A program made the translations under genes and the position numbers. 53,507 nt of DNA from Chondrus crispus (lineage: Eukaryota; Rhodophyta; Florideophyceae; Gigartinales; Gigartinaceae): positions 1 through 53,507 of the forward strand of contig NW_005179369.1 of NCBI RefSeq assembly GCF_000350225.1. Direction: 5' to 3'. Below are positions 49,262 through 53,507 of this stretch, in pieces. How positions within the stretch are numbered: position 1 is the stretch's first letter; each line of letters starts with the position of its first letter. The notes under the pieces were generated by a model. That model saw only the letters and a program-made list of their open reading frames with translations, was not told the DNA's origin and did not search any database.

Positions 49262-50524
49262 TATTGAAAATGTGCGACCACATGCTGTTATCTGAAAAGG
49301 TCAAAATCGAGTGACACGTGTACATGACTGCACGGTCCGGGCGCTCTTACCCATATCACGACATGACACGTGTAAAATCCCAGATTTTGGGGTTCCGGGG
49401 ACGAAAGTGGCCTCTCGGAGGGTCATGCAAATTTGCATAGTTTTGCCAAGTGGAACCTTGGCCCGTAGCACTATAGACTACACAGGAAATACTGCAATTC
49501 TATTGGCCCTCAGGTCTAATGCTGCAAATCTATTGGTCGAGCGTTGTCCACGTGTGCGTCATTGGCCTTGTGATGTACTTTAAATGGCCTGTATATGCCA
49601 TAATTACGTTGTTTTGGGGTTTCAAGTGGTTTGCCATGGTTGTAATGGGTAATTGCATGGGGCCCCCGGGCGGGACACATGTATGCCGTGTACACATGTA
49701 CACGTCGCCAGGTGGATTCGTGTACGTACACATGTACACGCATCCAGGTGTATGCACATGAGGGTTTACAGTTTTACAGTGTCAGACTGTTTGCGATCCT
49801 GCGCGTGTCCGAGTACAGTACATGTGAATCAAAAGTACAACAAGTACTTCTCGCGAGAGGAATACAGTTGTGCGATTATTCTGTGTACGCGTCACGCTGT
49901 ATGCGAGTCTTGCGTGAGCACGCGCCGTTGCACTGTGCTCTCGTCATGGTGCGCCGTTGGATGCAAGTTCATGACAGTACTCGTGTGATTTACATGTATT
50001 CTCATGTGAGTTGTGTAGAAAGTCTGGATGCACATTGTTATAACTTGCCATAATTATCTGACAGTGCTTGGCGAAATTAGTAAGGTGAGAAACAAGGATA
50101 CGTATGGCGATTGTGATATGAAAGACGTTTGCGTTGTTGGAAATAGACAAGTGCCAAGTTGTTCGTTGCACAACAATGAAGTCTGGCATGACTGGATGCA
50201 GATTAGTAAGGTGTGAAACAGTTGCATGCATAGGGCCATGGTTTACAGTCATTTGGAATGTGTAGAAATAGTTGTGAGCTAATAGTTACGAATCGATTCG
50301 TAAGGTGGAAATCGAACAGTATGGTCGGGCCACAAGAGGACCGCGCTTGGTCGCGCATAGTAGAGTATGGTTTACTGGGAGTCGGAGTAGAGCGATAGTG
50401 TAGCACTCGAAGTGTATAAGTATCGCAGGAAAACGGCTTCAAAGTAAACCTCGGCACCAACTCCTTCACTCACACACATCAACCTGCCTTCCTTCTTTCC
50501 CTTGCCCCTCCGAACCTACTATTA
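49262..50524 (+). repeat. copia-4 5' LTR (1263 bp)
   Basis: Starts TATTGAAAATG and ends CTACTATTA before the PBS. Copia-2 family, with scattered substitutions and one base shorter. TATAAGTA at 50415-50422. Confidence 0.93.
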
Positions 50525-50538
50525 GGTTATGGGCCCAG
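50525..50538 (+). promoter_or_regulatory. Primer-binding site (half tRNA-iMet) of copia-4
   Basis: GGTTATGGGCCCAG, perfect match to the initiator tRNA-Met anticodon arm, no gap after the LTR. Confidence 0.85.
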
Positions 50539-50901
50539 TCCCTCGCTGTCGTTTCACTGCATGAGTCTGTCGTTCTCGTTCCGTTGTTTCTGCCGTCGTT
50601 GTCGCTGTCGTTTTCGCTGCCGTTTCTCGTCGTTCTTTCCGCTGGTTTTCTCGCTGTCGTTGTCGCTCTCGTTCTTGCCGTCGTTCTTGGTTTTGGTTTT
50701 CGCTGCTGCTGTCGTTCTTGCTCTGTTGTGTGAATTGGTTTTGGTCATCGCCCCCGCTGTCTTCGTTGTCTTCGTTCTTGGTTTGGCTTTTGTTCTTGCT
50801 GTGGTTCTTGCTGCTGTCTCTGTCTTTGGTCTTCGTCTTCGTTTCCGCTCCCGCTACCGCCGTCGTCGTCAATCTCGCATTTAGTTTTTCTTCGTTCTCT
50901 C

Positions 50902-51573
50902 ATGCAAAGTAAGTTTTGAGTTTCTTTCCATTTCCTACACATCTAAGTGATTGTCTTTGCACGTTTTGGTGGTTCTTAAGAGCAATAATTCCAAAATCTG
51001 TTACTGACGATTATCTTCATATTCCTTATTGTGAATACCTGTTTTTACGGGGTTGTGTTAGATCTGGAATTAGTACCGGTGCGCTCTGCGCCTGGGAAGC
51101 TGGTCACCGGTCGAACGGTTCGGACATCGGAGGTCGTATCCGTTGAGGTGCTTGAGCCTGAGGATCAACCTTCACCTCGGCTCGCGCTTCCGGGTCCGTC
51201 CTCGAGTTGCGCACCATATAGGATTCCTCGTATTCCGCGCTCTGTTCCCGCACCAATAAAGAGAACTACGCATCGACTTTCTGCTCGGAAAGCGGCTGTT
51301 CTCGCGGATAAACAGTTTAAGCGTGAGCGCAAGAGGAATCGTAAGGTGTGCCCGCGGTATAAGCGGTATTGTAAAGTGTGCGGCGTTAGTGGCAATAGTG
51401 CGAAGGCCTTTTACGACCACATTCAGTCTAGGTCTCATCGCATTCAAGTTGCCAACGCTAAGGAGACTCCGCGTTGTATCCCTTGCAATCGCGTCTTTGA
51501 GTCTCACGGGCACCTGAAGTGCCACGAGAACGGTGCCGCACACTTAAAGGTAGTTTGTGAACAGAATAGTTAG
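50902..51573 (+). CDS. copia-4 accessory zinc-finger protein (spliced model)
   Basis: Second copy of the copia-2 accessory gene: ATGCAAA at 50902-50908, candidate intron 50909-51061 (GTAAGT...TTAG, branch-like CTGAC at about 51003), second exon 51062-51573, about 172 residues. The unspliced frame 51031-51573 has only a GTG at its head. It keeps both C-x2-C-x12-H-x5-H fingers, the KRERKRNRK basic stretch and the C-terminal end VVCEQNS. It differs from the copia-2 copy at only a few residues (for example TGRTV for TGRPV, DKQFK for DKEFK), with no stop or frameshift. It ends about 170 nt before the gag ATG. Confidence 0.68.
50909..51061 (+). other. Candidate intron in copia-4 leader (153 nt)
   Basis: Donor CAAA^GTAAGT, branch-like TTACTGAC near 51002, acceptor GTGTTAG^ATCTGG. 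Same length and sites as in copia-2. Splicing creates an ATG-initiated zinc-finger ORF. Confidence 0.5.
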
Positions 51574-51745
51574 GGATTTCATCCAAATAAATTCACATAT
51601 CTGTTCGCAAATTTCTCCTAGTGCAACTTCATAGTAATCATATCGAATTTCTTAGACGGGTGGGCTTGCCATTGTGTTGACTATCGGTTAACGGCTTGGG
51701 ATCCCCGAACGGATTTTCGAATACTTGAAGTTTATTTGCACTAAA

Positions 51746-51913
51746 ATGGAAGATCAAGGAGGAGGAGGATCCATCAGAATCGACAAACTGACGGACTCCA
51801 ACTTCTACGTGTGGAAGCAGAAAATACAACTTCTGCTTGCTCTACGTGATGTTGACCAATACATCGTTGAGGGAAGAGTTCCAAGTGAGGAACGCGCGGA
51901 AGAGCGTAAGAAG
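51746..51913 (+). pseudogene. copia-4 gag, first 56 codons, cut by copia-5
   Basis: ATG at 51746 (MEDQGGGGSIRIDKL). Identical in type to the copia-2 Gag N-terminus, broken after AEERKK where the minus-oriented copia-5 LTR begins at 51914. Confidence 0.9.
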
Positions 51914-53176
51914 TAATGGTAGGTTCGGAGGGGCAAGGGAAAGAAGGAAGGCAGGTTGATGTGTGTGAGTAAAGGAGTTGGTGCCAAGGTTTACTTTGAA
52001 GCCGTTTTCCTGCGATACTTATACACTTCGAGTGCTACACTATCGCTCTACTCCGACTCCCAGTAAACCATACTCTACTATGCGCGACCAAGCGCGGTCC
52101 TCTTGTGGCCCGACCATACTGTTCGATTTCCACCTTACGAATCGATTCGTAACTATTAGCTCACAACTATTTCTACACATTCCAAATGACTGTAAACCAT
52201 GGCCCTATGCATGCAACTGTTTCACACCTTACTAATCTGCATCCAGTCATGCCAGACTTCATTGTTGTGCAACGAACAACTTGGCACTTGTCTATTTCCA
52301 ACAACGCAAACGTCTTTCATATCACAATCGCCATACGTATCCTTGTTTCTCACCTTACTAATTTCGCCAAGCACTGTCAGATAATTATGGCAAGTTATAA
52401 CAATGTGCATCCAGACTTTCTACACAACTCACATGAGAATACATGTAAATCACACGAGTACTGTCATGAACTTGCATCCAACGGCGCACCATGACGAGAG
52501 CACAGTGCAACGGTGCGTGCTCACGCAAGACTCGCATACAGCGTGACGCGTACACAGAATAATCGCACAACTGTATTCCTCTCGCGAGAAGTGCTTGTTG
52601 TACTTTTGATTCACATGTACTGTACTCGGACACGCGCAGGATCGCAAACAGTCTGACACTGTAAAACTGTAAACCCTCATGTGCATACACCTGGATGCGT
52701 GTACATGTGTACGTACACGAGTCCACCTGGCGACGTGTACATGTGTACACGGCATACATGTGTCCCGCCCGGGGGCCCCATGCAATTACCCATTACAACC
52801 ATGGCAAACCACTTGAAACCCCAAAACAACGTAATTATGGCATATACAGGCCATTTAAAGTACATCACAAGGCCAATGACGCACACGTGGACAACGCTCG
52901 ACCAATAGATTTGCAGCATTAGACCTGAGGGCCAATAGAATTGCAGTATTTCCTGTGTAGTCTATAGTGCTACGGGCCAAGGTTCCACTTGGCAAAACTA
53001 TGCAAATTTGCATGACCCTCCGAGAGGCCACTTTCGTCCCCGGAACCCCAAAATCTGGGATTTTACACGTGTCATGTCGTGATATGGGTAAGAGCGCCCG
53101 GACCGTGCAGTCATGTACACGTGTCACTCGATTTTGACCTTTTCAGATAACAGCATGTGGTCGCACATTTTCAATA
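51914..53176 (-). repeat. copia-5 3' LTR (1263 bp)
   Basis: On the plus strand it starts TAATGGTAGG and ends TTTTCAATA. Copia-2 family. TATAAGTA (sense) at 52016-52023. It forms an inverted repeat with 49262-50524. Confidence 0.93.
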
Positions 53177-53187
53177 CCTCCCCTCGA
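53177..53187 (-). other. Polypurine tract of copia-5
   Basis: Sense TCGAGGGGAGG between the gag-pol stop and the 3' LTR, as in copia-2. Confidence 0.85.
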
Positions 53188-53507
53188 TCACATGCTTTGG
53201 GCAGCTTTGCACTCGGAAAGCCCAACCATGCCCACGAACTTTTCAAACAGCACGCGACCAAGTGGTTTGGTCAGCATATCGGCTGGCATTTCTGTTGTCG
53301 GACAATGGTACAATGTGACCAGTTTTCGCTGCACCGCATCTCGAACAAAATGATACGTAATATCAATGTGCTTGTTGCGACGATTTGTAGATTCGTTCTG
53401 AGCAAACGCAATCGTACCAGCGTTGTCACATCCAACGCGAATTGTTGGATCCGAATTCGCACCAAGTACATCAGCATGGAAGCGTGGAAGCCACGCGGCC
53501 TCTTTGC
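53188..53507 (-). CDS. copia-5 gag-pol, C-terminal end (partial)
   Basis: Closely matches 23565-23884 of copia-2, covering the end of RNase H and the C-terminus up to the TGA before the PPT. Few substitutions. The frame appears open, but only about 106 codons are visible. Confidence 0.8.
   Translation of the reverse strand, partial: KEAAWLPRFHADVLGANSDPTIRVGCDNAGTIAFAQNESTNRRNKHIDITYHFVRDAVQRKLVTLYHCPTTEMPADMLTKPLGRVLFEKFVGMVGLSECKAAQSM

Larger units (their letters stand above)
49262..51913 (+). mobile_element. copia-4: copia-2 family element inserted in copia-3
   Basis: A plus-sense LTR (49262-50524), PBS, leader, zinc-finger gene and the first 56 codons of gag, then cut by copia-5 at 51914. 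The candidate target duplication on the left is GTTGC (49257-49261). Its 3' part and right boundary are outside the window. Confidence 0.92.
51914..53507 (-). mobile_element. copia-5: copia-2 family element, minus, partial
   Basis: A 3' LTR (51914-53176), PPT and the C-terminal end of gag-pol, running off the right edge. It sits in copia-4 gag in opposite orientation. Left flank AGAAG (51909-51913) is the expected target duplication; the other copy would be beyond the window. Confidence 0.9.

Overview
The window is eukaryotic and appears to consist entirely of nested LTR retrotransposons. I found no host gene, rRNA, tRNA or CRISPR array. Evidence for a eukaryote: Ty1/copia and Ty3/gypsy polyproteins, primer-binding sites matching the anticodon arm of the initiator tRNA, LTR TATA boxes, C-terminal chromodomains and a candidate spliceosomal intron. 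The host cannot be named from sequence alone. An alga (for example a red alga) or an oomycete would fit, but this is a guess.

Layout. (1) 1-13266, minus sense: a partly tandem, partly nested array of one copia family (copia-1). It has three internal regions (A partial, B intact, C truncated) separated by three shared LTRs. (2) 13267-19594 and 42317-43375, plus sense: an old, frameshifted chromovirus (gypsy-1) with gag, protease, RT-RNase H, integrase and chromodomain. Its 5' LTR is cut by the copia-1 array and its 3' end by copia-3. (3) 19595-42316, minus sense: a younger, larger chromovirus (gypsy-2) inserted in the gypsy-1 integrase gene with a 5-bp target duplication ACGAC. It carries gag, pol and, between pol and its 3' LTR, a 4.8-kb module with a long ORF on the opposite strand. 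(4) Inside gypsy-2: a complete, very young copia-2 at 22290-30168 (target duplication GAGCG), which splits that antisense ORF, and a solo copia-2 LTR at 36962-38225 (target duplication CCGGC), which splits the protease. (5) 43376 to the end: copia-3 (plus, copia-1 relative) interrupted in RNase H by copia-4 (plus, copia-2 family), itself interrupted in gag by copia-5 (minus, copia-2 family), which runs off the window.

Inferred order: gypsy-1 is oldest. Gypsy-2, copia-3 and the copia-1 array landed in it. Copia-2 family members then landed in gypsy-2 and copia-3, and one inserted into another.

Most unusual: the copia-2 family carries an extra gene between the 5' LTR and gag, encoding two U1/matrin-type zinc fingers, whose ATG appears to be joined on by a 153-nt intron. 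Gypsy-2 is ambisense: its antisense gene starts about 60 nt inside the 3' LTR, just as gag starts 80 nt inside the 5' LTR. The module is bounded by a duplicated hairpin plus polypurine tract. Gypsy-2 also shows a textbook-like -1 frameshift site at the end of gag. LTRs of otherwise unrelated families share many copies of ACACGTGT, which suggests a common host regulator.
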